Shown: positions 24,994-34,092, counted from the first letter of the stretch. The stretch is 34,092 bases of DNA from Sphingomonas sp. CCH10-B3 (GCF_001556185.1 NZ_LSIJ01000093.1:1-34092), one strand, 5' to 3'. The notes: generated by a model not told the origin, from the sequence alone. Made by a program: numbers and translations.

Positions 24994-26955
24994 TCAGATG
25001 GCCTTCAGCTCTGTGCCGGGGGAGAGCTGACGGAAAAGCTGCTCTGCGTTGATGCGGTCGGCATCGCGGGCGAAGCTGGTGTCGCGGAACACGGCGCGCA
25101 GCGGCGCGCGGGCCGCGATATCCTTCACCAGATCATCGGTAACGCCAGATTCGAAGCAGGCGATCAGCGCATTGCCGTCGACCGAGTACACGGTCTTGCC
25201 TTGCAAGGTTTCACGGTTGATCGGCAGGGTCAGTTCCACGCCCCAGTCGATGAGCACCTGGAACAGCAGGTCTTCGGCGGTGCGATCGGGCTTTACGCTA
25301 TCAATTTGACCATAAAGCTCATTCTGCTTCACGTCATCAGGGCTGTAGTAAACTTCTGTCATATTTGAAGAATCGACCTTCAATGTACGAAAGCCAATAT
25401 CCTTGTTCCATCCATTGCCGAGCAAGGAAGGCTCGGTGCCAGACAAAATCTTTGTCCCAGAGCGGCGTATGCGCTCCTTGGCAATGTCGGCAATCGTCTT
25501 GAAGCCAGCCTGATATGCCTCTGATTTCTCCTCAGTATACTCAGGAATCTGGACTACGATAAATTTACGATTCCCGCCATCTTCGGCATTGAGCTGCATA
25601 ACCGCGTCTGCAGTGGAGGACGATCCAGCGAAAAAATCTAATATTATTTCATCGGAGCTCTTCATAATTTTTGCCAAAAATTTGATGAGGCCCGTCGGCT
25701 TGGAAAAGCTAAATGGTATTTCCAGCTTGTTGAGCTCTTTTGACGCCTGAGAATTTGGAAATTCGTAGATTACATCTTCCGGATGCAGAGACGATTCCAA
25801 ATCTTCGTCTAAGTAAACTTTAGGATAAATATTCCATTTTGACTGAGTGCCATGCTCATTCAAAAGTGGATTCTTCGCAGAGCCCTCAGTGAAAATCAAC
25901 AAATCCTTCTGCTTCAAATATGTATCAACACTCCATCGCCACACCTTATCAGAATTGGAGAGCGGTTTAATTTTTTCTCCGTCTGATTTGATTTCAGGAA
26001 ATACGTTCCCAGGTGGGATGATCAAGCTCCCATCTGGAGCTTCAATGTAATAACGTTGATTTGGTCGAGAATCGAGCGATGGCTGATATAGGGAGGCGCC
26101 GCTTTTTTTGTATTTCCGCCCATTCTTCTCGGATAATGGATAGTCTTTGGCATCAGGATCTTTGGGAATGCCAAATTCATGTAAATATTCAATAGATTTC
26201 GCAAAGGCAATAATATAGTCTTTCGTGGGCCTGAAATGTGTGCCCTTGTCCGAAGTCCGCTTCGCAATGCGCGTTACAAGGGATATGAAATTTTCATCCC
26301 CAAATATGTTGCTGCAAATTTTTTGCAAATTGCTTGCTTCAGCATCTCCTATACTTATGAATATTGCACCATCTTCCCGGAGTAAATTACGAGCTAATTT
26401 TAATCGGCTGTACATCATGCTTAGCCAATCGGAATGGAAGCGCCCATTGCTGTCAGCATTGGCTACAAGCCTCCCCCCAAACTCATCTTCTTGATTGCTT
26501 CGGGCTAAAAATTCAGCCGCACTTTCGGCGAAATCATCCTCGTAAATGAAGTCATTCCCCGTATTGTAGGGCGGATCGATGTAAATCATCTTTACCTTGC
26601 CCAGATAGCTCTCTTGAAGGAGCTTCAATGCGTCGAGGTTATCGCCTTCGATAAACAGGTTCTGGGTGGTGTCGAAGTCAACGCTCTCCTCACGCGCAGG
26701 GCGAAGCGTCTTGGCAATGGGAGCGTTTGCGGTGAGCAGCGCTTCGCGCTTCCCCGGCCAGTCGAGACGGTAGCGCTCCTGCGGGCCTTCAACGATATGA
26801 TCGGACAACTGTTGGCGCAGCTGGTCGAAATCGACGGCGAGACGGACAGTGCCCTGATCGTCAGCAGCTTCAGTCACGCAATCGGGGAATAATGCACGAA
26901 TTTTTGCGATATTGTCCTGGCTAATGTCAGGGCTGTGCATCTTCAACTTGTCCAT
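24994..26955 (-). CDS. Type III-like site-specific DNA methyltransferase (Mod)
   Basis: The protein has 653 residues from the ATG at 26955 (a GTG at 26970 would add 5). The catalytic motif [10 protein letters not shown] starts at residue 127 and the SAM-binding motif [13 protein letters not shown] at residue 440, an order (catalytic before SAM site, target domain between) that defines beta-class enzymes such as type III Mod. It should methylate adenine N6 on one strand of its site. The segment between the motifs, roughly 25370-26540, is strikingly A+T-rich compared with the flanks of the same gene and with neighbours. That suggests the target-recognition region was replaced by transfer. It begins 27 bases after the DUF4391 gene. 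Confidence 0.94.
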   Translation of the reverse strand: MDKLKMHSPDISQDNIAKIRALFPDCVTEAADDQGTVRLAVDFDQLRQQLSDHIVEGPQERYRLDWPGKREALLTANAPIAKTLRPAREESVDFDTTQNLFIEGDNLDALKLLQESYLGKVKMIYIDPPYNTGNDFIYEDDFAESAAEFLARSNQEDEFGGRLVANADSNGRFHSDWLSMMYSRLKLARNLLREDGAIFISIGDAEASNLQKICSNIFGDENFISLVTRIAKRTSDKGTHFRPTKDYIIAFAKSIEYLHEFGIPKDPDAKDYPLSEKNGRKYKKSGASLYQPSLDSRPNQRYYIEAPDGSLIIPPGNVFPEIKSDGEKIKPLSNSDKVWRWSVDTYLKQKDLLIFTEGSAKNPLLNEHGTQSKWNIYPKVYLDEDLESSLHPEDVIYEFPNSQASKELNKLEIPFSFSKPTGLIKFLAKIMKSSDEIILDFFAGSSSTADAVMQLNAEDGGNRKFIVVQIPEYTEEKSEAYQAGFKTIADIAKERIRRSGTKILSGTEPSLLGNGWNKDIGFRTLKVDSSNMTEVYYSPDDVKQNELYGQIDSVKPDRTAEDLLFQVLIDWGVELTLPINRETLQGKTVYSVDGNALIACFESGVTDDLVKDIAARAPLRAVFRDTSFARDADRINAEQLFRQLSPGTELKAI

Positions 26956-26982
26956 GCGCGATCTATTCACACTTCTATCTGA

Positions 26983-27648
26983 TCAGGTTTTGCTCGTGAG
27001 CGCCGTGTAACGCGCTTTGGCGGCGCGCAATTCGGCATTGAGCTCGACCTTCCTGTTAAACTGTTTCTCCCGCCTTACGCCAGCCTCCATTCGCGCAATC
27101 TCGCGCTCAAGCTGGGCCGCCTCTTCCGAGCGGGCGACACGTGCCGCAATCGGTTCGTCGGGGCTCTGTCTTGGCGGCAACATGGGTTCGAGCAGCCGGG
27201 CATAAAGCGTAGCCATGTCCAGCACGGTAGGCAGAGCCTCACGTGGTGTGTTGCCCGCCTGCCATGCTGTGAACGCGTGTGGTGCGGTCACCCATTTGCC
27301 TGCCTCCGCCTGGCTGGGGCGTTTCCACGCCATAGCCATGCGAGCCCGCCCGCCATGGCGCAGCTCAAGGATCAATGGTCGGGGGATCGCCTTCTCGATG
27401 GCCTGCAGCACCGCTGGTTCGACGTCCGGCGTGTGCAGGTCGATTGCGATGACGGCTATTTCCTCAACTTCTGCCGAGGGTTGCAGGTTCAGACGATCGG
27501 CCCGCAGCACATGCGTCCATTCCATGCGTTCGACTTGATCGACGAATTTGGCCTGCATGGCACGCGGAAGCTGCGCGGCACTGTATATCCGGCTCTTCGG
27601 GATGGCGCGGCCGAACACGGTGCGCGCCGGCCACGCATAAAGCGTCAC
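26983..27648 (-). CDS. DUF4391 domain protein
   Basis: The 221-residue protein opens with FGRAIPKSRIY and ends in a charged, probably coiled-coil segment (residues about 172-215) with the conserved REKQFNRKVELNAELR block. I recognise this as DUF4391. The family has no known activity but occurs between SNF2-type helicases and DNA methyltransferases in defence-like loci. The start is a GTG whose first bases overlap the helicase stop (GTGA), so the two are translationally coupled. It may be an adaptor between helicase and methyltransferase; that is inference from position and the coiled coil. Confidence 0.85.
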   Translation of the reverse strand: MTLYAWPARTVFGRAIPKSRIYSAAQLPRAMQAKFVDQVERMEWTHVLRADRLNLQPSAEVEEIAVIAIDLHTPDVEPAVLQAIEKAIPRPLILELRHGGRARMAMAWKRPSQAEAGKWVTAPHAFTAWQAGNTPREALPTVLDMATLYARLLEPMLPPRQSPDEPIAARVARSEEAAQLEREIARMEAGVRREKQFNRKVELNAELRAAKARYTALTSKT

Positions 27649-30600
27649 GCCGCAACTCCCGCCTCGGCTGGCTCCACCACAACGAAGGCAATCAGCTCGA
27701 AATCCTCAAGCCCGCGAATGGTATGGGACAGTGCGGTCGTGGCACCCGTCGAGAATAGACTATCGAGGTCACGCTCCTCCTTGGCGTCGATCATCGCCCG
27801 GATCGCACCGTTCAGCAGTCCGGATGGGCCACTCATGTCCTGCCCGTCAGCGGTGCGGACATTGAATGGGCGGAACGCCTCTGCCACCGGGGCTGTGATA
27901 CCCTTTGCCGCAGTCCGAACCAGATCAAGCAGGCGCTTCACCTGGGTCTTACCGGCCACGACGCTGCCATCTTCGCCCATGAAGATCAGATAATAGGGAT
28001 GTAACCGGTTTTGCCGGTTGGCAGAGGCATCCCCGCCGACGGCCTTCAGCGCAAAGATAACGCCAGGCTCGAGCCCCTTGCCGGGGTCCGCAGGCACGAC
28101 AGCGTGCAGCCCTTTGGGTGCCGCTGCCAGATCGCCATGTTCCTTCACATAGTTGAGCAGATCCATGCGGAAATCGTTGAGACCAAGGTCGGTAATAGAG
28201 ATGCCGGTACGCACATCCTCCAGCTCGATCACCTCATCCTGCAGGCGCCGTAGCTGTTCGCGTCGGTAGGCCGTGTCACTGGCCTTCGCCGTCAGCACAT
28301 TGTCGTCGCCGGTTGCGGTAACATCGGCAATGATCATGCGGTTTTCGACGCGCTCTTTGAGCTTGATGTAGTCATCGAGCGTGATGTCGGGCCAGTAGTT
28401 TGCCAGCTGTATCTGCGCGTTTGGCGAGCCGATGCGGTCTATCCGCCCGAACCTCTGGATGATCCGCACAGGGTTCCAGTGAATGTCGTAGTTCACCAGA
28501 AAATCGCAGTCCTGCAGGTTCTGGCCTTCCGAGATGCAGTCTGTGGCGATCAGGATATCAATCTCGCCGGGTTCCTCGGGCATGATGGCCGCCTTCTCCT
28601 TGGAGCGGGGCGAGAACAACGTGAGAAGGGTCTGGAAATCATAGCCCTTACCCAGCGTCGATTTGGGGGCGTCTGACCCCGTGACACGGCCAGTGTGGAT
28701 CTTTTGCTGGGACAAAGCCTCAGCCGCAATCTGATCGTAGAGATAATGTGCGGTATCGGCGAATGCCGTGAAGATGATCAGCTTGCGGTTCCCGGGGTTG
28801 ATCGGTTCCGCCAGCTTCTGCGCAATGAGCGCCTTCAGATGCTGAAGCTTGGCATCATGCTCGGGCGTGATCCGGGCCATATCGGCCTGCAATGCCTCGA
28901 TCAGAGCAAGATCTGCTTGCAGATCGTGGGCAAAGCCGGGGACGTCCATATCACTCAGGTCGATCCGGATCTTGCCGCCGACGCGGAATGCTCCAAGACC
29001 TTCGAGTTCGTCATCCTCTGCCTCAAGCGCATCAATGTCGTCGGCATAGTCAACGACGGCGCCAGTACCCGCGCCAGAGCGGTAGCTGTCGACCACGTCC
29101 AATGTCTTGCGTATGTTTTCAGCCAGCGAACCAAGCGTGAGCCGGAACGCATGGATCGAGCTCTCAAGTCGCTTGAGCAGGTTGACGGTCATCAACGCCT
29201 GCAAACTCTTGTCGCGGTCTGCCTGCCGCAGCTTGCCGCCGCCGCTCGACACGTCTGTGTCGTAGAGGTCCTCATATTTGGCGAGCCGGCTCGGCAGAAT
29301 GTAGCTGGTCGGAGCGTAAACCGACAGCTTCAGCAGTGTCAGCTGCGCAACGATAGTGTTGAGATCCATGGTGCCCGACAGCTCTGTCAGCGGCGGACGA
29401 AATGACAGTGGTTTGCGGCGCTCTGGGAAGTGCCCGATGTCCGTCATGTCATAGAAGGTCGTGATGTGTTTGCGCGACCGGGCGATCGTGACGCTGTCGA
29501 GCAATTCGAAGAAGTCGAAATCGAGCTCGGTCAGAATTGTTTCGGCGGTCCGTTGTTCCGGGGGCAGTTTCGACCAGCGGTTGAACGCGGCCTGGGCTCT
29601 GCGGAAGATTTCCTCAACGCTGGATGTGGTGTTCAGCTTCTCGGAAAGAATCTCGGATTGACCTTCATAGGCGAGGGCCAGCTGGTTGCGCAGGTCATTG
29701 AAGCGGTTGTTGACCGGGGTCGCCGACAGCATGAGGACTTTGGTTTTGACCCCGGCCCGGATGACCTGGTTCATCAGCTTCTGATAACGGGTTTCCTTCT
29801 CCTTGAAGGCGTCATTGTTCCTGAAATTGTGGGATTCGTCGATGACGACGAGGTCGTAATTTCCCCAATTTACCCGGTTCAGCGGGATCCCGTTGGAGGT
29901 GCCCGATGTCCGCGACAAGTCGGTATGGCACAGCACATCATAGTTGAATCGGTCCCGGGCGAAGGGGTTGGTTTTGAGATTGGTGCTGTAGTTGAGCCAG
30001 TTGTCCGTCAGCTTCTTCGGGCACAGCACGAGAACCGAGCGATTGCGCAGCTCGTAGTATTTGATGACGGCAAGCGCGGTGAAGGTTTTGCCGAGGCCTA
30101 CGCTGTCTGCGAGAATGCATCCATTATAGGTTTCCAGCTTGTTGATGATGCCGGTTGCCGCGTCGCGCTGGTAGTTGAACAGCTTTTGCCAGACCAGGCT
30201 CTCCTGATAGCCGGTGCGGTCGTTCGGCAGGACGTCCTCGTCAATGTCTTCCAAAAACGCATGGAAGATATTGTAGAGCATAATGAAGTAGATGCGCTCT
30301 GGGGAGTTCTCCTGGTAGACCGAGGCAATGTGATCGCAGATCGCATCGGTTACATCTTCGACCCGGGTCGGATCCGACCAGATTGTGTCGAACAGCTGAA
30401 TATAGCTCTGCGTGTGAGACGCCTCATCGAACCGATTGACGAAGTTTGAGACGGCATTTCCGCGAGCGTAGCCAAGGTCGACAGCCGTGAATCCCGATAG
30501 CGGCATGTAGGCAACCGCGCCTGCCACGCCATCTGCCGAAAGGAATTGCTGCATAGGCGAGCTCGATGCATTCGACTTGAAACGCGCCTTTTTGCGAATC

Positions 30601-30932
30601 CACTCCGCGCACTCACGCGCGACAGCGCGCTGCGTCAGTTGGTTGCGCAACTGGATTTCAAACTCAGATCCTGTCAGCCCAGCGACGCGCTTGGCCTTCG
30701 GTATGAAGAATTCGCGGCGCTCGCGAGCTTTCCCGTCGGTTGCGCGTTCTGCGGTGAACGTCTGCTCAGTAAACAGGAATTGCAGTTCGTCGATTTGCTG
30801 CAACTCTTTACGGAGAGCCTCGAACGCAAAAATCGAAAAGCTGGACGCGGCAATCCGAAGGCGTTGCCCCCGCTTGAGGTCCTTTTTCAGCTCATCGCCG
30901 AGGAGGACATTGATATTATCGATTATCTGCAA
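27645..30932 (-). CDS. SNF2-type helicase with N-terminal phospholipase-D-like region
   Basis: The 1095-residue protein has the full SNF2/superfamily 2 set. The Walker A is SVGLGKTF with GLGKT at 279-283, the DExx box is DESH at 365-368, and SATPVNNRF follows. Motif VI is QRFGRIDRIG starting at residue 826. Residues 1-170 resemble the PLD-like N-terminal domain found on such defence helicases (LRIAASSFSIFAFEAL); I do not see a clear HxK(x4)D pair, so nuclease activity is unsure. The start is TTG at 30932, because an in-frame TGA (30936-30938) lies just upstream and GGTGA precedes it. It is 140 bases downstream of the YhaN-like gene and overlaps the DUF4391 gene by 4 bases. Confidence 0.9.
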   Translation of the reverse strand: MQIIDNINVLLGDELKKDLKRGQRLRIAASSFSIFAFEALRKELQQIDELQFLFTEQTFTAERATDGKARERREFFIPKAKRVAGLTGSEFEIQLRNQLTQRAVARECAEWIRKKARFKSNASSSPMQQFLSADGVAGAVAYMPLSGFTAVDLGYARGNAVSNFVNRFDEASHTQSYIQLFDTIWSDPTRVEDVTDAICDHIASVYQENSPERIYFIMLYNIFHAFLEDIDEDVLPNDRTGYQESLVWQKLFNYQRDAATGIINKLETYNGCILADSVGLGKTFTALAVIKYYELRNRSVLVLCPKKLTDNWLNYSTNLKTNPFARDRFNYDVLCHTDLSRTSGTSNGIPLNRVNWGNYDLVVIDESHNFRNNDAFKEKETRYQKLMNQVIRAGVKTKVLMLSATPVNNRFNDLRNQLALAYEGQSEILSEKLNTTSSVEEIFRRAQAAFNRWSKLPPEQRTAETILTELDFDFFELLDSVTIARSRKHITTFYDMTDIGHFPERRKPLSFRPPLTELSGTMDLNTIVAQLTLLKLSVYAPTSYILPSRLAKYEDLYDTDVSSGGGKLRQADRDKSLQALMTVNLLKRLESSIHAFRLTLGSLAENIRKTLDVVDSYRSGAGTGAVVDYADDIDALEAEDDELEGLGAFRVGGKIRIDLSDMDVPGFAHDLQADLALIEALQADMARITPEHDAKLQHLKALIAQKLAEPINPGNRKLIIFTAFADTAHYLYDQIAAEALSQQKIHTGRVTGSDAPKSTLGKGYDFQTLLTLFSPRSKEKAAIMPEEPGEIDILIATDCISEGQNLQDCDFLVNYDIHWNPVRIIQRFGRIDRIGSPNAQIQLANYWPDITLDDYIKLKERVENRMIIADVTATGDDNVLTAKASDTAYRREQLRRLQDEVIELEDVRTGISITDLGLNDFRMDLLNYVKEHGDLAAAPKGLHAVVPADPGKGLEPGVIFALKAVGGDASANRQNRLHPYYLIFMGEDGSVVAGKTQVKRLLDLVRTAAKGITAPVAEAFRPFNVRTADGQDMSGPSGLLNGAIRAMIDAKEERDLDSLFSTGATTALSHTIRGLEDFELIAFVVVEPAEAGVAA

Positions 30933-31072
30933 AGGTCACCGGATTCGCAAAGATTGAAGAGGGCCGTTGGGTTGCGGTTCTCGATCGAGTGTTCCGCATT
31001 CGTGCGAGGACTGTAATCCGACCAATGGTTTGGCGAAATGCGCAACCACCGGTGCCTCCGTTCGCATAGACC
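30933..31072 (-). other. Short spacer upstream of the helicase gene
   Basis: These 140 bases separate the YhaN-like ATPase gene from the helicase. I see no convincing -35/-10 pair and no gene. A CACCGGTG palindrome lies within it. It may hold the promoter for the four-gene helicase-DUF4391-Mod-Res unit, or simply be a leader within a longer transcript. Confidence 0.3.
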
Positions 31073-34063
31073 TCATGCCGCACGATCCAAATCGATGATA
31101 TTGGCAAGGCCTTGTTGCGCCAGCGGTTCTGCAAGCGCCCGGACGCTGCGATGATGTGTGAACAACAGGACCTGGTTGGTCTTGCCAAACTCGGCGAGCA
31201 GGTCGAGCGTGGACCGGCTGCGCTCATCATCGAAATGCACCAGAATGTCGTCCGCGATGAAGGGCAGCGGCTCCGTCGCACTGGCATAATTCTCAAGACT
31301 TGCCAGCCGGAAGGCGAGGAAAAGCTGGTCGCGGGTGCCGTCGCTCATTTTACCAACCGCAGCAATACCGCCATTGGCTCGCCGTCCAACCACGACCGGA
31401 TGGCCTTTGTCATCGATATCGGTCTCGATTGCGGCAAATTCACCGAGTGTCGTTGCCGTGAACAGTTCGCCTGCCCGCGCAATAAGCGGATCTTGCTGTT
31501 CTGCGCGGATCGTTGCCATGGCCGACGTCACCAATTCACGCGCAACCGATAGCTCGAGATAGCGTTCGAGGGCGAGATGCATCTGCGCTGCCGCCGCTTC
31601 GCGTTCGGCAACGGCGTGATTGACCTCGCTCTGGCTCAGATAGGCCGCAAGGTCGTCCTTTGCCGCCTTCTCGGCGAGAATGGCTGCCTCGATTTCGCTC
31701 TCGATCTCGCTAGCACGCGATGTCTGCTCGGACAGTTCCGCGCGAACCTCATCGAGGTCGCGTTCATCCCATTCCGCCCGCAAGGTAGCGAGATCAAGCT
31801 TGTCGCCCACGTCCGTCGCGGTGCGTTCCGCCAGAGCGATCTCATTGCACAAAGCCATGCGTGCTTCACACCGTGAAGCTGCGTCCAGAAGGGCCCCATC
31901 ATCGCCGCCATCAAGTTTTGCCGAAGCCGCGAGCGTAGCCAGCTCCTCCCGAGCGGTGCCAAGGGCCTCTTGCGCCTGGTCGGCCTCGACCTTCGCCTCT
32001 TCAAAGTCGGGCAGTACCCCGTCATATTGGGTTTGCGCTGTTGCGTTGTCGGTAAACCGGGCCAGCACCATCTGCGCTGCAACCACACAGTCTTCGCCGA
32101 TCTCGATGGCGAGTTCGGTCGCGAGGCTGCGGACATCCTTCGCAAGGCTCGTCTCGTCGTCGTCCATGCGCTTTAGCCGCTGGCGGGCCTGCCCTATTGC
32201 CGTAAGCACACCGCGTGCGCCCACCCATTCGGTGACCGCACTGTTGGCATCTGCCGGCGAAATGTCGGGTTTGAGCCCCAGCGCACCTGTTGCCGCAGGC
32301 CATGCCGCATCCCAGGCGGCCTGTGCGTCCGACAATTGTTGCACTTCCGCCTCAACCAGCTTGTGCTGCCGCGCCAAGTCCTCCCGGTCCCGCGTGTCCC
32401 TGCCATATTCGGCATGTGCTTGTTCGTGCCGGGAAATGGCGTTTTGCACCGCGCTGACCCGGGCCGCGAACGACAATGTGGTATCGAGCTTGCGGCTCTG
32501 TTCGATCCGCTCGAGCAGCTCAACGGCCGGCGCAAGCTGGGCCTCTTCCAAAGCCAGTGCATTTGCCGAATTCCGCAAGCGTTCTGATTCATCCAGCACC
32601 AATTGTCGGGCCTGGGCAAATTGGAGCAGCGACGCCAGTTCCGGGTGTTTGACCAGAACTTGCGGAAAACTGTTCCCCCATTGCGCGATGCGCACTTCGC
32701 CTTGTGCGACAAGCGCGGCCGTCTCGGCCTCTGCCGCCGTGACCGCAGTCCTTGCCTCCGCGATGCGCCGCAACGCGAGTGCGAGCGACGCAGCCCGTTC
32801 GGCCTCTGCCGCGCGTCGATCGGAAAGTTCGTCCGCAGACACGATTGCCGTTTCCAGACCGTCAGCAACGGCAAGGCGAGCAGCGCCGTCATCGGGCAGC
32901 TGTCCCGCGACATATGCCGTCTTTATCGGCCTCCAGGCATCGGCGCGCAGGCTGCGCGCCTCGGCAAGTGACGCATCACTTGCGATGGTCCCGGATGCCT
33001 GAAGCGAGCCAATCTCAGCCTCACCAGCTGAAATCTCGCGCTCGGCTTGCCGCCTCAGCTTGGCCTGATCCTCGATCTGCGCGGTCAACGTCTCGCGCGC
33101 GGCCTGCTCACTACGAATATCGTCAACGCTGGGGCATGGCAGGGTGGCAAGCGCATCGATGGTCTCGAAGCCAAGCGCCTTGAGCCGTCCGGTCAATGTT
33201 GCGCTGTCCGTATCCAGCGCTTGCTGACGTGCTAGGTGCGCCGACTTCTGGGCCGCAAGGCTGGCAAAGGCCGATGACGACGCCTCGGGCGGAGCATCAT
33301 GCCCCGCCAGGCGTGCCGCTTCCAAACGATCGTCAATTGCCGCAAGCGAAGCCGCCAGTTCGCCAAGGCGCTTTCTGGCAGAAGCCAGACTTGGACGGCG
33401 CTCCACCATCTCGTCGGCAGCCGAGCGCACAAGATTGAGGGCAGACGGGTCCGGGATCAGTGGTGCAAGGTCCACATCGGCCGGCAGGCCAAGCATCCGG
33501 CGCAGCGCCGCTAGTTGAGCCTCGCCGTCATCAATCTCGCGCTGACGATTGGCACGATCGGACCGGGCCTTGCTGACGTGAAGGGCGCGTTCAGCCAGAT
33601 CACGCACCCGCTGTTCGGCGGCTTTGAGACCCGGGTTCACCACCAGCGCATCAAGCCGTGCCTTCAGGCGGTCCCGCCGCTCGATCGCGGCCTCGAGCCG
33701 CGTTTCAGCCTTGTTGCGCTGGTCCAGAGCAGTCCGCATCTTGGCCGCGAAATCATCCGGGAAGGACGCGACATCGTCGTAGCCGACCAGATCCAGGGTA
33801 AAGTTGGCCAGCTGACGCAAATAGGGCACGACTCGCAGGACGCGCTCCAGCCGGGACGTCGATGCGCCGAGGCTGCGCCTCTCGGTGCGAAGGGCCTCGA
33901 GCTTTTCCCCGGCTGCGAGCGATGCCTTGCGCGTCTGCTCAAAGGTTTCTCGGGTCAGTTGCGCGCCGCGTGCCGCCTTCTCGGCTGCCTCGAATGCGGT
34001 CAGCTGCTGGTAGAAAACACGATTTACCGACCGCCTCGTGTCCGTCGTCAGAACATTTGGCAC
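31073..34063 (-). CDS. YhaN/SMC-like AAA ATPase lacking its N-terminal Walker A
   Basis: The frame encodes 996 residues, most of it long coiled coil (Ala/Glu/Arg-rich heptads). The C-terminal half-site of an ABC/SMC-type ATPase is intact: signature SDGTRDQLFLAFRLA (from residue 907), Walker B FIADDILVHFDD (Asp938/Asp939) and a TH switch at 969-970. YhaN-family proteins normally begin with a Walker A lobe of about 150 residues. Here the frame begins at a GTG (34063) that corresponds to the first coiled coil (VNRVFYQQLTAFEAAEKAAR), and an in-frame TAA lies at 34079-34081. The protein as it stands cannot bind ATP at a complete site, so it is probably a truncated or frameshifted gene, or its N-terminus is encoded outside the window. 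YhaN partners usually act with a metallophosphoesterase nuclease in DNA end processing. Confidence 0.8.
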   Translation of the reverse strand: MPNVLTTDTRRSVNRVFYQQLTAFEAAEKAARGAQLTRETFEQTRKASLAAGEKLEALRTERRSLGASTSRLERVLRVVPYLRQLANFTLDLVGYDDVASFPDDFAAKMRTALDQRNKAETRLEAAIERRDRLKARLDALVVNPGLKAAEQRVRDLAERALHVSKARSDRANRQREIDDGEAQLAALRRMLGLPADVDLAPLIPDPSALNLVRSAADEMVERRPSLASARKRLGELAASLAAIDDRLEAARLAGHDAPPEASSSAFASLAAQKSAHLARQQALDTDSATLTGRLKALGFETIDALATLPCPSVDDIRSEQAARETLTAQIEDQAKLRRQAEREISAGEAEIGSLQASGTIASDASLAEARSLRADAWRPIKTAYVAGQLPDDGAARLAVADGLETAIVSADELSDRRAAEAERAASLALALRRIAEARTAVTAAEAETAALVAQGEVRIAQWGNSFPQVLVKHPELASLLQFAQARQLVLDESERLRNSANALALEEAQLAPAVELLERIEQSRKLDTTLSFAARVSAVQNAISRHEQAHAEYGRDTRDREDLARQHKLVEAEVQQLSDAQAAWDAAWPAATGALGLKPDISPADANSAVTEWVGARGVLTAIGQARQRLKRMDDDETSLAKDVRSLATELAIEIGEDCVVAAQMVLARFTDNATAQTQYDGVLPDFEEAKVEADQAQEALGTAREELATLAASAKLDGGDDGALLDAASRCEARMALCNEIALAERTATDVGDKLDLATLRAEWDERDLDEVRAELSEQTSRASEIESEIEAAILAEKAAKDDLAAYLSQSEVNHAVAEREAAAAQMHLALERYLELSVARELVTSAMATIRAEQQDPLIARAGELFTATTLGEFAAIETDIDDKGHPVVVGRRANGGIAAVGKMSDGTRDQLFLAFRLASLENYASATEPLPFIADDILVHFDDERSRSTLDLLAEFGKTNQVLLFTHHRSVRALAEPLAQQGLANIIDLDRAA

Positions 34064-34092
34064 AGGTCGCGGCGTAAATTAGCGGAGTGCGG

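Noticed and set aside
29430..30449. A 339-codon plus-strand frame opposite the helicase
   Set aside because: It runs antisense to the conserved helicase motifs and has no recognisable domain, so it is a shadow of high-GC coding DNA.
21860..30932. Naming the block DISARM or BREX
   Set aside because: No DUF1998 (drmB), drmA, PglZ or BrxC-like proteins are present. The Mod and Res proteins are type III-like, so these names do not fit.
31680..33002. A 440-codon open frame on the plus strand inside the YhaN-like gene
   Set aside because: It is a Ser/Ala/Arg-rich mirror of a high-GC coiled-coil gene, with no domain or ribosome site. The opposite strand has clear ATPase motifs.
1..34092. CRISPR arrays, tRNA or rRNA genes, insertion sequences
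   Set aside because: I saw no regularly spaced direct repeats, no cloverleaf-like sequence with a CCA end, and no transposase frame. Attachment sites and an integrase would have to lie outside the window.

Overview
The window looks like accessory DNA on a mobile element from a high-GC alphaproteobacterium, most likely a sphingomonad (Sphingomonadales). I infer this from the high GC, the order and type of the trb genes (trbB-C-D-E-J-K-L-F-G-I plus a DUF2274 gene, with the alternative TrbK), and the ars gene repertoire. It contains no ribosomal, tRNA or central-metabolism genes. Nearly every gene is transfer machinery, resistance, a toxin-antitoxin pair or DNA modification/defence. No integrase, relaxase, coupling protein or replication gene is inside the window, so whether this is an ICE or a plasmid is not settled.

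Layout. (1) 1-1.4 kb: the last ~60 codons of a flavohaemoglobin (hmp remnant), followed by an HPP-family membrane protein fused to two CBS domains. (2) 1.4-3.1 kb, minus strand: an AbiEi/AbiEii type IV toxin-antitoxin pair with a clear dyad in its promoter. (3) 3.1-10.2 kb: a large divergent arsenic locus. The minus arm is arsR1 - DUF318/ArsP-like permease - small glutaredoxin-like thioredoxin - ArsO-type flavin monooxygenase. The plus arm is arsR2 - LMW-phosphatase-type arsC - glutaredoxin-type arsC - acr3 - ynfA - arsH - TSUP exporter. The two ArsR proteins carry different cysteine sensor sites, and the region between them holds twin GCATATGC palindromes and an FNR/FixK-like box. (4) 10.2-10.55 kb: a gene-free spacer with a promoter-like -10 and a hairpin at the trbB start. 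(5) 10.55-20.0 kb: the trb mating-pair-formation (type IV secretion) operon, in which almost every gene overlaps the next by four bases. (6) 20.0-21.85 kb: a LysR regulator (minus) and a NYN/LOTUS putative RNase (plus). (7) 21.86-34.06 kb, minus strand: a five-gene block, transcribed in the order YhaN-like ATPase (N-terminus missing), PLD/SNF2-type helicase, DUF4391 protein, type III-like DNA methyltransferase, type III-like Res endonuclease.

How the genes work together. The trb genes would build the conjugation channel and pilus. AbiE would stabilise the element. The ars genes give arsenate reduction, arsenite efflux and probably handling of organic or trivalent arsenicals. The right-hand block reads as a DNA-modification defence system larger than a plain type III restriction-modification pair. 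It is the best candidate here for an incompletely described system: a Mod/Res pair tied by short spacing and overlapping reading frames to a PLD/SNF2 helicase and a DUF4391 protein, next to an SMC/YhaN-like ATPase and beside a NYN-LOTUS RNase.
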